This document shows, one piece after another, positions 5,089-11,552 of a DNA stretch of 13,292 nt (position 1 is the first letter of the stretch; the number at the start of each line of letters is the position of its first letter). This stretch comes from JALZCH01 sp036400075. Lineage in GTDB: Bacteria; Acidobacteriota; Blastocatellia; Pyrinomonadales; Pyrinomonadaceae. The stretch is taken from NCBI GenBank assembly GCA_036400075.1, contig DASWLV010000007.1, positions 1-13,292 on the forward strand, given 5' to 3'. The notes beneath the pieces are model-generated. The model was not told the DNA's origin. It saw only the letters and a program-made list of their open reading frames with translations, and did no database searches. Position numbers and translations under genes: made by a program.

Positions 5089-8058
5089 TTAATTTTGCAA
5101 ATCGGCAATCGCCCGCGTCAAATTGTTTTTCATCGCGCTTGCCGAAACGAAACGATTTTCCGGTTCGCGCGCCAGAGACTTTTCAAAAAACCCGGTTAAC
5201 GGTTCGTCCGATTGTAAAACCAATTCATCGTTCATAGCTCGCACCAGTTCTTGATAACTGCGCCCGCGAAACGGCTTTTCGCCCTGCAAAGCTTCGTAAA
5301 TCATCACGCCGACGGCGAAAAGATCGCTGCGTTCGTCGGTCTGCTCGCCGCGCAGTTGTTCGGGCGGCATATAGCCGAAAGTTCCCATAATCGTGCCGGG
5401 CGTGGTCACGCCCGCAAGCTCTTTTTCGCTCAGCTTTGCCAGTCCGAAATCCAAAATGCACAAGCGAAATTCGCCAGCTTCCGTGTGCGACACCAGAACA
5501 TTGTCCGGCTTCAAATCTCGATGGACAATTCCGGCTTTGTGCGCGGCTTCGACGCCGTTTAAGATTTGCGAAAACCAGTCGCCGATTGTTTTTAGATTTA
5601 ATTTGCCCTCGCGTTTTAAAACCTCTTTCAAGCTCTCGCCGGGCACAAGTTCCATCACGAGAAACGCGCCTTCGGTCGAAAGCGTGCCGTAATCGAAAAT
5701 TGTGACGACGTTGCGGTGTTGAAGCCGTCCGGCGGTTTGCGCTTCGCGCTCAAAACGCCGCAGAGCTTCGCGGTTGCCGAAACTTGCGCCGCTCAAAATC
5801 TTGAGCGCGACAATTCGGTTAATCCGCAAATCAGTTGCTTCGTAAACCGCGCCCATTCCGCCTTTGCCGATTAGTTTTTCCAGACGATAGCGATTTTCAA
5901 TCGTGCGCTCAACGGGCAAAGTAAAAATCAGCTCCGAATTGTCCGCCTCACATTTTTCGCCGTTTCGGTCGTAACATCTGCCGCAGCGCGGGCATTCTTT
6001 CAACAAATTAATGTTGCCCTCATCGAAACGCGAAAGAACTTCGGTTTTAATTTGCTGTTCGCGCCGCACGCGATCTTTTAAGCTGAGATTTTCGTGAACG
6101 AGAGCGATTTGATTTGCCAGAGTTTCGAGTAATTGTTTGTCGCGTCCGGTGTACGGAATTTCCGACATCTTTTCGCCGAGTGAGAAAAATCCGGCGAGCT
6201 TGCCGTCCGTGCCGTGCATCGGGACGAGCAGATTTGCGCCGATTGAACGCAGCCAATCGGTTTCCCGACGCGGCAAATCTGCGCCGTCGTCATCCAAAGG
6301 AAATTCGACCGCGCCGCGTTTTGTTTGCATAAAACGCAAAAGTGGCGAATCGGCGGCGAGCTTCAGATTTGCCGAGTTTTCGCTCGTCGTAAAACCGATG
6401 CTGAAATCGCTGCCGCCGCGTTGGTCTTCGTAAAAAAGATAAACGCTCGTCGGGTGCAAAGCGGATTGAATGCGGCTGCTGACAAGGCGAGAGAGCTTCG
6501 GCATCGAATCCGACTGTTTCACGTCGTCAACCAGCGCGCCCAGGATGCGTTCCTGATCGTACTGCTCGCGGAAGAATCGGCGGTCAATCCATTCATTCAA
6601 ACGCGAACGCATCAGCAAAAAATCAATTACGGCAATCGCGATGCATAAATAAAACAACAGAGAATTTCGGAAAAGAATCTCGGCTAAAGTGCGATTTGGA
6701 TTCGATGCAATATTCCAGACGATTCCGGCGACGGGTAAAATAAGAAGAAGCCGGAGCGCGTTTTTCGCTAAAAGATATTGCAGGCTGCGCCGCACAATAA
6801 ACGAAACGGGGATGACTCGATGCCGCACAATTGCGTAAGCAAAAGAAACCGGAATCAGGAGAAGCGGCAGAAGAATAACAATTGATAACCAATCTCTGCC
6901 TTCAGTCTGAATTTCAATTCCAAAAATTGAAGCGGCAATGACTGTCGCAACTACTATCAACGTCGGCGCAAATGCGGCGATTGCACCGGCGACAACAACA
7001 TTTAGTTTCCGGCGCGCCGCTCCGCTCGCCCAAAAATAATTGAGCAGCAGCATCACCAAACCGCCGATGAGATAAAAGAGAGCCGAAAAAAGCGAAGTAA
7101 TGGAAACTAGTAAAATCCTGATCCATTCGTTTGCCGGAAACCAATTTTCCAATCCGAGATAGTGATACATTATCCCCGGTATAAAAAGCAGCGCGGGTAA
7201 ATACAGCAGCCATTCGATTTGAGGAAAACGACGAACGAAACGCGGACGCTCAGGGAACACGAGCGCGAAATGAAAAAAGAGCGCGGCTGCCGGCGTGGTA
7301 AAGATTGAAAAGAAAAATCTGAGGTTTTGGAAAAGCTCCGGCATCTCGGCTCTCAAAGGCACTTTGCCGATTCCCAAAGAGAGACCGCAAAACATCAAAG
7401 CCGTCAGAAGCGCCATTTGATCGTTCGGCTTGAGCAGAAAAATCAGCATCCCGACCAGCAAAAAACTCGCCGGAATAAGAACGATTTCCAAAAAGCCGAC
7501 AAAACGGTCAATTGCAGACAGCGGCAAAGTTACGAGTTGAAATTCACGATTTTCCTCACCGCGTTTTACCCGAATTTGAAAAGCGGTTCCGGGTTTCTGT
7601 TGAATCGTGGCTTTTTCGATTTCATCATTCCTGTCAACGCTTAGTCCGTTGATGCTGATTATTTCGTCATTTACTTGAAGCGGCGAATTTTCATTCAGCA
7701 ATAGAGCGATGCGGACGCTGTTTCCTTCGACTTTGGTCTGCCATTCGACCGCGCTGCTGTCGAAGAAAAAATATTGATAAGTGAGCGCTGCAAAATCAGC
7801 GAGAAGCAAAGCGAAAAGCAGGCAAATCAGCGCAAACCGCAGACGATTCGGACGCAGAGCGTTTTCATCTGCCGGCTCAATTGTATTGTGTATAGTTTCG
7901 CCTTCTTGTAATTCGTATGTCGCAAGCTGTGTCGGAGCGGTTTCAGGCGAATGTTGAAGTATCGTTTGCCTGTTTTCCGCAGACGATTCGTCAAGCTTGA
8001 GCGTTGGCTCGTCTGTTCCGCCGATTATCTTTGTGGTGTCTTCATTGGGGTTCTGCAT
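5089..8058 (-). CDS. Membrane sensor Ser/Thr protein kinase: N-terminal tail, TM, PDZ, nine more TM helices, GAF, Zn-ribbon-like linker, Hanks-type kinase domain
   Basis: The 989-residue protein probably senses an envelope or cytoplasmic signal and phosphorylates unknown proteins. Domains in order: a hydrophilic Thr/Glu-rich cytoplasmic tail (1-70); TM1 (about 74-98); a periplasmic PDZ-like domain (about 108-178, with DEIISINGLSV and PGTAFQIRVKRG); nine further hydrophobic segments (about 184-483); a helical linker; a GAF-like domain (about 500-655); CxxCxxCx7C (Cys689, 692, 695, 703); and the kinase (about 724-985). Arg/Lys-rich loops at 268-280, 346-351, 411-424 and 484-494 fit a 10-TM, both-ends-inside topology. 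The kinase keeps the glycine loop GKGGMG (731-736), Lys753, HRD (846-848), DFG (870-872) and PPE (898-900), so it should be active. The FALVFPERP and RHRVIPVSFIVRRSLQYLL membrane motifs usually belong to histidine-kinase-type sensors. It is first in an operon with prmA and rsmE; a palindromic repeat lies 22 bp before its ATG. Only a weak AAAG precedes the start. Confidence 0.93.
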   Translation of the reverse strand: MQNPNEDTTKIIGGTDEPTLKLDESSAENRQTILQHSPETAPTQLATYELQEGETIHNTIEPADENALRPNRLRFALICLLFALLLADFAALTYQYFFFDSSAVEWQTKVEGNSVRIALLLNENSPLQVNDEIISINGLSVDRNDEIEKATIQQKPGTAFQIRVKRGEENREFQLVTLPLSAIDRFVGFLEIVLIPASFLLVGMLIFLLKPNDQMALLTALMFCGLSLGIGKVPLRAEMPELFQNLRFFFSIFTTPAAALFFHFALVFPERPRFVRRFPQIEWLLYLPALLFIPGIMYHYLGLENWFPANEWIRILLVSITSLFSALFYLIGGLVMLLLNYFWASGAARRKLNVVVAGAIAAFAPTLIVVATVIAASIFGIEIQTEGRDWLSIVILLPLLLIPVSFAYAIVRHRVIPVSFIVRRSLQYLLAKNALRLLLILPVAGIVWNIASNPNRTLAEILFRNSLLFYLCIAIAVIDFLLMRSRLNEWIDRRFFREQYDQERILGALVDDVKQSDSMPKLSRLVSSRIQSALHPTSVYLFYEDQRGGSDFSIGFTTSENSANLKLAADSPLLRFMQTKRGAVEFPLDDDGADLPRRETDWLRSIGANLLVPMHGTDGKLAGFFSLGEKMSEIPYTGRDKQLLETLANQIALVHENLSLKDRVRREQQIKTEVLSRFDEGNINLLKECPRCGRCYDRNGEKCEADNSELIFTLPVERTIENRYRLEKLIGKGGMGAVYEATDLRINRIVALKILSGASFGNREALRRFEREAQTAGRLQHRNVVTIFDYGTLSTEGAFLVMELVPGESLKEVLKREGKLNLKTIGDWFSQILNGVEAAHKAGIVHRDLKPDNVLVSHTEAGEFRLCILDFGLAKLSEKELAGVTTPGTIMGTFGYMPPEQLRGEQTDERSDLFAVGVMIYEALQGEKPFRGRSYQELVRAMNDELVLQSDEPLTGFFEKSLAREPENRFVSASAMKNNLTRAIADLQN

Positions 8059-8080
8059 CTTTGAATTTAAATTAAATAGT

Positions 8081-8184
8081 AGTTACGCAGTTGGAGGCAG
8101 AAACACGACCGTCAGGGAGTGTGTAAAAATAAAGCACACTCCCTGACGGTCGTGTTTCTGCCATTGCATTTCAACTGCGTAACT
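8081..8184. mobile_element. 104-bp palindromic REP/MITE-like element
   Basis: Terminal arms of 13 bp, AGTTACGCAGTTG (8081-8093) and its exact complement (8172-8184), enclose inner arms of 28 bp (8096-8123 and 8135-8162) that are perfectly complementary. An 11-nt A/T-rich loop lies at 8124-8134. The junctions are asymmetric: GA on the left against nine bases on the right (8163-8171), as if one arm lost 7 bp. No open reading frame is carried, so mobility would need a transposase in trans (for example an REP-associated tyrosine transposase). The same heptamer ATTAAAT lies near both ends, but not flush with them, so it is not a proven target duplication. It is too long and too symmetric to be an ordinary terminator, and no U-run follows. 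Placed 22 bp before the kinase ATG, it may form a hairpin in that mRNA leader. Confidence 0.75.
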
Positions 8185-8392
8185 CATATTAAATTTGGTT
8201 TTAATCAGCCGATAAGAGCTTGTAATGCGCTTTGCGTTGTTGAATCGGCGCTCAGATTCGGGCGCGATACTTCGCAGAAAAAAATCCTATAACGTCGAGT
8301 CTAATTCTTCAAATAATACCTAATGTGTCGCTCTTTTTCATATTGAATGTTTGCGTTATGAATAATTTAACTTTTCGTTTGTCGCAGAAATC

Positions 8393-8421
8393 TTGATTTA
8401 CGTCCGTTCGTTTTCTAAGAT
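8393..8421 (+). promoter_or_regulatory. Sigma70-type promoter of the metallothionein gene
   Basis: TTGATT (8393-8398) and TAAGAT (8416-8421) are separated by the ideal 17 bp. Start of transcription would fall near 8428, giving a leader of about 20 nt that contains the ribosome binding site. No clear SmtB/ArsR-type inverted-repeat operator is visible around it. Confidence 0.6.
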
Positions 8422-8434
8422 TGAGAAAACCTGA

Positions 8435-8440
8435 AAGGAG
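8435..8440 (+). promoter_or_regulatory. Strong ribosome binding site of the metallothionein gene
   Basis: AAGGAG lies 8 nt before the ATG at 8449. This is one of only two strong Shine-Dalgarno sequences in the window, and it decides that the short frame behind it is a real gene. Confidence 0.8.
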
Positions 8441-8448
8441 TTCGATAA

Positions 8449-8613
8449 ATGGCAGATAGAAACGATAAATGCAAACACGCGAATTGTAGCTGCCGTGTGA
8501 ACAATGATGCGGAATATTGCAGCGCGGCTTGCAGAAGCGCGGGCGAACAGGACATTACGGGAATCGCTTGCGAATGCGGTCACCCGGGATGCGCCGGGGA
8601 AATTGATCAATAA
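8449..8613 (+). CDS. Small bacterial metallothionein (54 aa)
   Basis: The protein should bind Zn(II), Cd(II) or similar soft metal ions through cysteine thiolates in the cytoplasm. It has eight Cys in 54 residues (8, 13, 15, 24, 28, 41, 43, 48) plus His10 and His45. The pattern CKHANCSC, then YCSAAC, then CECGHPGC matches the order of the bacterial SmtA/BmtA family (CxxCxC - YCSxxC - CGHxxC), including the conserved YCS segment and terminal GHPGC. It is slightly divergent: the usual first cysteine pair is spaced differently. No aliphatic core, signal peptide or membrane segment is present. It has a complete transcription unit of its own: promoter at 8393-8421, AAGGAG at 8435-8440 and a terminator at 8631-8662. 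No metal-responsive repressor gene is adjacent. A generic zinc-finger peptide is the alternative, but the cysteine density and GHPGC ending favour metallothionein. Confidence 0.85.
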   Translation: MADRNDKCKHANCSCRVNNDAEYCSAACRSAGEQDITGIACECGHPGCAGEIDQ

Positions 8614-8630
8614 ACGGCTAAATAATGTGA

Positions 8631-8662
8631 AAAAGCGGGCTTGAAACATTCAGCCCGCTTTT
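8631..8662 (+). terminator. Intrinsic terminator of the metallothionein gene
   Basis: Arms AAAAGCGGGCT (8631-8641) and AGCCCGCTTTT (8652-8662) pair perfectly around a 10-nt loop and are followed by CTGATTTT. The hairpin begins 17 bp after the stop codon. It isolates the small gene from the ABC permease genes that follow. Confidence 0.9.
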
Positions 8663-8730
8663 CTGATTTTCCGGCATCTAAACTAAATCGAGCCGGTTTC
8701 GTATTAACTACAATTTCCGTCTTCCTATAA

Positions 8731-9969
8731 ATGAATTTTTCCGAAACTTTAAAACTCGCATTTTCCCAAATCTGGGCGCATAAACTGCGCTCGTTTTTGA
8801 CGCTACTCGGAATGATTATCGGCGTCACGGCGTTTATGGTCGTTCTTTCGCTGATTCAAGGCTTTAACAGCTACGTTGACGAAAAAATCGCCGGAATCGG
8901 CTCGAACTCGTTTTCGATTCGCCGTTTCGATCCGTTCAACGATTTCAAAGACAGCGACACAATTGCCGCCGCGCAGCGACGCAACAAGGATTTGACTCTC
9001 GACGAAATGGAATACATCCAGACGCGAGCGCAGTTGATTGACAAAATCGGCGCGCGGGCGGGCGGCAGCCGCACACAGGTCAAGCGCGGGACGCAGGTTT
9101 TGGAAGACATCGGAGTTTCCGGCGCTGAACCGATTGTCGCCGACATCGAAAATATAGATATTGCCGACGGCAGATTTTACACCGATACGGAAAACGCCGC
9201 CGCGATGCGCGTTGCCTTTGTCGGCGCGGACGTTGCGGACAAACTGTTTCCTTACGGCGGCGCCGTCGGCGGAGAAATTTATATTCGCGGCGTGCCTTAT
9301 CGAATCGTCGGCGTGGCGCGCGCAAAAGGAACGGTTTTCGGGCAGCCGCAGGACAATTTTATTATGGCTCCGCTCAAAACTTACGGCAGCCAGTTCGGTG
9401 GTTTTATCCGCAATCGCGGATTGTATTTTGTGGTGAAAGCCAAATCGGACAAATTTTTTAAAGACGCGGTGGACGAAGCTCGCGTGTTGATGCGTTCAAA
9501 GCGCAAGCTCGGATATTTGGAAAAAGACAATTTCGGCATTATCACGCCCGATGCAATTACCGGAATTCGAGACCGGCTTCTCGGCACGATTTCGATTGTC
9601 ATTTTAGCCGTTCCTTCGATTGCGCTCATCGTCGGCGCAATCGTGATTATGAATATTATGCTCGTTGCCGTGACGGAAAGAACGAGAGAAATCGGAATCC
9701 GCAAATCAATGGGCGCGCGGCAAGTAGACATTTTGCGGCAATTTCTGTTCGAGTCTTCGATTTTATCGGCAATCGGCGGATTTATCGGATTGTTAATCGC
9801 GCTCGCAGTAGGTGTAATAGTTTCCCGCCTGTTTATCCCGACGCAAATCTCGCTTTTTTCCGCAATTGTCGCAATCGGCGTTTCAGCCGGAGTCGGCATT
9901 ATGGCTGGACTTTTTCCGGCATGGAAAGCCGCGCGGCTCGATCCGATTGAGGCTTTGAGAGCCGATTAA
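8731..9969 (+). CDS. MacB/FtsX-type ABC transporter permease (first of a tandem pair)
   Basis: This inner-membrane subunit belongs to a type VII (MacB-like) ABC system. These systems use ATP hydrolysis in the cytoplasm to drive a periplasmic conformational change, often for efflux or lipoprotein/peptide handling. The 412 residues contain TM1 with LRSFLTLLGMIIGVTAFMVVLSL (about 19-41), a large periplasmic MacB_PCD domain (about 42-285), then three TM helices (about 286-312, 340-366, 374-396). The cytoplasmic coupling motif VTERTREIGIRKSMGAR (314-330) and the C-terminal FPAWKAARLDPIEALR signature are present. There is no N-terminal ATPase domain, unlike E. coli MacB. No good Shine-Dalgarno precedes the ATG at 8731; CTATAA is directly upstream. 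The next gene starts 4 bp after the stop and is a paralogue, so the two likely form a heterodimer. No ATPase or membrane-fusion gene lies in the window; substrate unknown. Confidence 0.92.
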   Translation: MNFSETLKLAFSQIWAHKLRSFLTLLGMIIGVTAFMVVLSLIQGFNSYVDEKIAGIGSNSFSIRRFDPFNDFKDSDTIAAAQRRNKDLTLDEMEYIQTRAQLIDKIGARAGGSRTQVKRGTQVLEDIGVSGAEPIVADIENIDIADGRFYTDTENAAAMRVAFVGADVADKLFPYGGAVGGEIYIRGVPYRIVGVARAKGTVFGQPQDNFIMAPLKTYGSQFGGFIRNRGLYFVVKAKSDKFFKDAVDEARVLMRSKRKLGYLEKDNFGIITPDAITGIRDRLLGTISIVILAVPSIALIVGAIVIMNIMLVAVTERTREIGIRKSMGARQVDILRQFLFESSILSAIGGFIGLLIALAVGVIVSRLFIPTQISLFSAIVAIGVSAGVGIMAGLFPAWKAARLDPIEALRAD

Positions 9970-9973
9970 AATT

Positions 9974-11251
9974 ATGTTTAAAGGAATTACGACTGTTTTT
10001 CGCAACCATATTTACGAGAATCTCGTGATGGGTTTAAATACGCTGCGCGCCAACAAATTGCGCTCGGCTCTGACAATCGTCGGAGTCGTTATCGGCGTGA
10101 TTACGGTGATGCTGATTTCGTCAATCATCAGCGGAATAGACGCGGCGGTGAAAAAGGAAGTCGAATCTTTCGGCACGCGCTCGATTTTTATCGCCAAATT
10201 CGAGCCGGGAATCCGCACCGGAAATCTGACGCGCGAGGAACGTTTGCGAAAACCTTTGACCGAAGACGACGCCGAAGCGCTCAAACAGCTTCCTGCTCTG
10301 GAAACCGCAGTTCCGATTCTGGATATTTCCAGCAATTGGTTCGGTCAAAGAATTATGATTACAGGACCAAACGGGAAAACCACTTCGAACGTCAATATGC
10401 AGGGAACGTACCCGGACATCGAAAAAAGCGGCTCGGAAGTTATGCTCGAAGGACGCTGGTTTACCGATTTTGAAGCGACGGAAAATCAGAAAGTCTGCGT
10501 TATCGGCGCGCAGGTCGCCGATAATTTTTTTAATTACGGCTCGCCGGTTGGACAGGAATTGGAAATCGGCGGCGAGCCTTATCGCATTGTCGGTCTGCTG
10601 CAAAAACGCGAGCAGATGCTTTTCGGCGGCGGCTCGGACGATTCAAACAACACAATTTACATTCCGTTCGGTGTCGCGCAAAAATTAAAACCGAACGCTC
10701 AGGACTTGTTTATTCTGGCGGTCGCGAAATCGGTCGGACAAATGGACGTGGCGAAAGACCAGATTACAGATATGCTCCGCGTCCGGCGTCAAGTCGCGTT
10801 CGGTCAGCCGAACAATTTCGGGATGGCGACATCCGAATCAATCGTCGAACAATTTCGCGCCATTACGGGTGGCGTGGCGATTGCGATGATTGTTATCTCG
10901 TCGGTCGGTTTGATGATCGGCGGAATCGGGGTGATGAATATTATGCTCGTTTCCGTGACGGAAAGAACAAGAGAAATCGGAATTCGCAAAGCTATCGGCG
11001 CGCGCCGCTCCGATATTATGCTCCAATTTTTGATCGAAGCGATGACTTTGACAGGCTTCGGCGGTCTGCTCGGTTTGGCAATCGGCTGGGGCTTAACGTT
11101 TCTGGTGCGATTGGCGATGCCGTCTTACGTTCCGCTCTGGGCGCCGATTGTCGGTTTTGTCGCTTCGGTCAGCATCGGTTTGTTTTTCGGTTTGTTTCCG
11201 GCTTGGAAAGCCGCTCGCTTAGACCCAATTGAATCTTTACGTTACGAATAA
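9974..11251 (+). CDS. MacB/FtsX-type ABC transporter permease (second of the pair)
   Basis: This 425-residue paralogue of the preceding protein has the same layout. A short N-terminal amphipathic segment (1-25) precedes TM1 with LRSALTIVGVVIGVITVMLISSI (about 29-51). The periplasmic domain spans about 52-295. Three TM helices follow at about 298-325, 354-380 and 388-409. The coupling motif VTERTREIGIRKAIGARR (328-345) and FPAWKAARLDPIESLR ending match the family. The periplasmic domain differs clearly from the first permease (for example a glycine-rich FGGGSDDSNN loop at about 217-226), so the pair is diverged rather than recently duplicated. Its ATG lies 4 bp after the upstream stop with no Shine-Dalgarno, suggesting translational coupling. 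As with its partner, the ATPase must be encoded elsewhere. A weak 6-bp inverted repeat (11251-11275) follows, with no convincing terminator. Confidence 0.92.
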   Translation: MFKGITTVFRNHIYENLVMGLNTLRANKLRSALTIVGVVIGVITVMLISSIISGIDAAVKKEVESFGTRSIFIAKFEPGIRTGNLTREERLRKPLTEDDAEALKQLPALETAVPILDISSNWFGQRIMITGPNGKTTSNVNMQGTYPDIEKSGSEVMLEGRWFTDFEATENQKVCVIGAQVADNFFNYGSPVGQELEIGGEPYRIVGLLQKREQMLFGGGSDDSNNTIYIPFGVAQKLKPNAQDLFILAVAKSVGQMDVAKDQITDMLRVRRQVAFGQPNNFGMATSESIVEQFRAITGGVAIAMIVISSVGLMIGGIGVMNIMLVSVTERTREIGIRKAIGARRSDIMLQFLIEAMTLTGFGGLLGLAIGWGLTFLVRLAMPSYVPLWAPIVGFVASVSIGLFFGLFPAWKAARLDPIESLRYE

Positions 11252-11275
11252 CTAAAACGCTCTGCCGCATTTAGT

Positions 11276-11443
11276 TTAAAAAAATGAGCGAGTCAAATAA
11301 TAAATTCCGACTCCGGCAATACCGAGCAATAAAATTAAAACAACGGCGACCGCGGCAATTGTTAATTTGAATTTGCGATAACGGTTCGGATCGGGCGGCG
11401 AAAGCTGACTTTGCGGAAAATAGGGCGGCGGATTGTTGGGCAT
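11276..11443 (-). CDS. Small single-pass membrane protein (55 aa), function unknown
   Basis: The 55-residue frame starts at the ATG at 11443. Its layout is that of a real small membrane protein. A proline/asparagine-rich N terminus (MPNNPPPYFPQSQLSPPDPN) is followed by a basic RYRKFK stop, then a hydrophobic helix with LTIAAVAVVLILLLGIAGVG (about 27-46), then YYLTRSFF. The basic segment before the helix suggests that the proline-rich N terminus is cytoplasmic. AAAGGAA lies about 11 nt before the ATG, a slightly distant ribosome binding site. It sits downstream of the S41 protease on the same strand but after that gene's terminator, and converges with the second permease. I recognise no family. 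A longer overlapping frame in the same strand looks non-coding (Cys/Arg/Phe-rich without a sensible start), which is why I prefer this one. Confidence 0.6.
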   Translation of the reverse strand: MPNNPPPYFPQSQLSPPDPNRYRKFKLTIAAVAVVLILLLGIAGVGIYYLTRSFF

Positions 11444-11488
11444 TGTAGATAAATTCCTTTCTTAAATAACGAATAAAAATTAACGGAC

Positions 11489-11527
11489 AAAAATAAAAAG
11501 TGCGGATTGCATTATACAATCCGCACT
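11489..11527 (-). terminator. Intrinsic terminator of the S41 protease gene
   Basis: On the minus strand AGTGCGGATTG and CAATCCGCACT (11499-11509 and 11517-11527) form an 11-bp stem with a 7-nt loop. CTTTTTATTTTTG follows, a good U-tract. It begins about 26 bp after the protease stop. The loop reads TATAATG on the minus strand, which is also a -10 consensus. Confidence 0.85.
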
Positions 11528-11550
11528 CCGCATTCCGAAATCCGCATTTT
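11499..11550. repeat. Tandem imperfect TGCGGA repeats between S41 stop and terminator
   Basis: On the minus strand the words ATGCGGATTTCGGA, ATGCGGA and GTGCGGATTG follow one another directly after the protease stop, and the last one forms the terminator stem. This looks like expansion of a short repeat unit that has been co-opted as a terminator. Confidence 0.55.
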
Positions 11551-11552
11551 GT

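Larger units (their letters stand above)
8059..8448. other. 390-bp divergent intergenic region
   Basis: This gap separates the kinase (minus) from the metallothionein (plus). It contains the palindromic element at 8081-8184, then about 200 bp (8185-8392) in which I see no convincing coding frame, RNA gene or strong hairpin, then the metallothionein promoter and leader (8393-8448). The kinase promoter should lie here on the minus strand, but I could not find a convincing -35/-10 pair. A/T-rich words occur on both sides of the palindrome (ATTAAAT at 8071-8077 and 8188-8194). Confidence 0.6.

Noticed and set aside
8081..8184. Reading the 104-bp palindrome as a terminator or CRISPR/attenuator unit
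   Set aside because: No U-run on either side, no direct-repeat/spacer structure, and the stem is far longer than usual terminators.
8700..8730. TACAAT or TATAAA as -10 of the permease operon
   Set aside because: No acceptable -35 at 16-18 bp for TACAAT, and TATAAA touches the start codon; left uncalled.
9381..9899. 172-codon open frame on the minus strand
   Set aside because: Antisense to the first permease; Ile/Thr/Arg-rich with no start signal or recognisable motif.
10121..10603. 160-codon open frame on the minus strand
   Set aside because: Antisense to the second permease, with no independent support.
11251..11275. ACTAAA/TTTAGT inverted repeat after the second permease as terminator
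   Set aside because: Only 6 A/T-rich pairs with a 13-nt loop, so it would not be stable.
11271..11519. 82-codon minus-strand frame overlapping the 55-residue membrane protein
   Set aside because: It would run through the S41 terminator and has Cys/Arg/Phe-rich low-sense composition; the overlapping 55-codon frame has a proper membrane-protein layout and a possible ribosome binding site.
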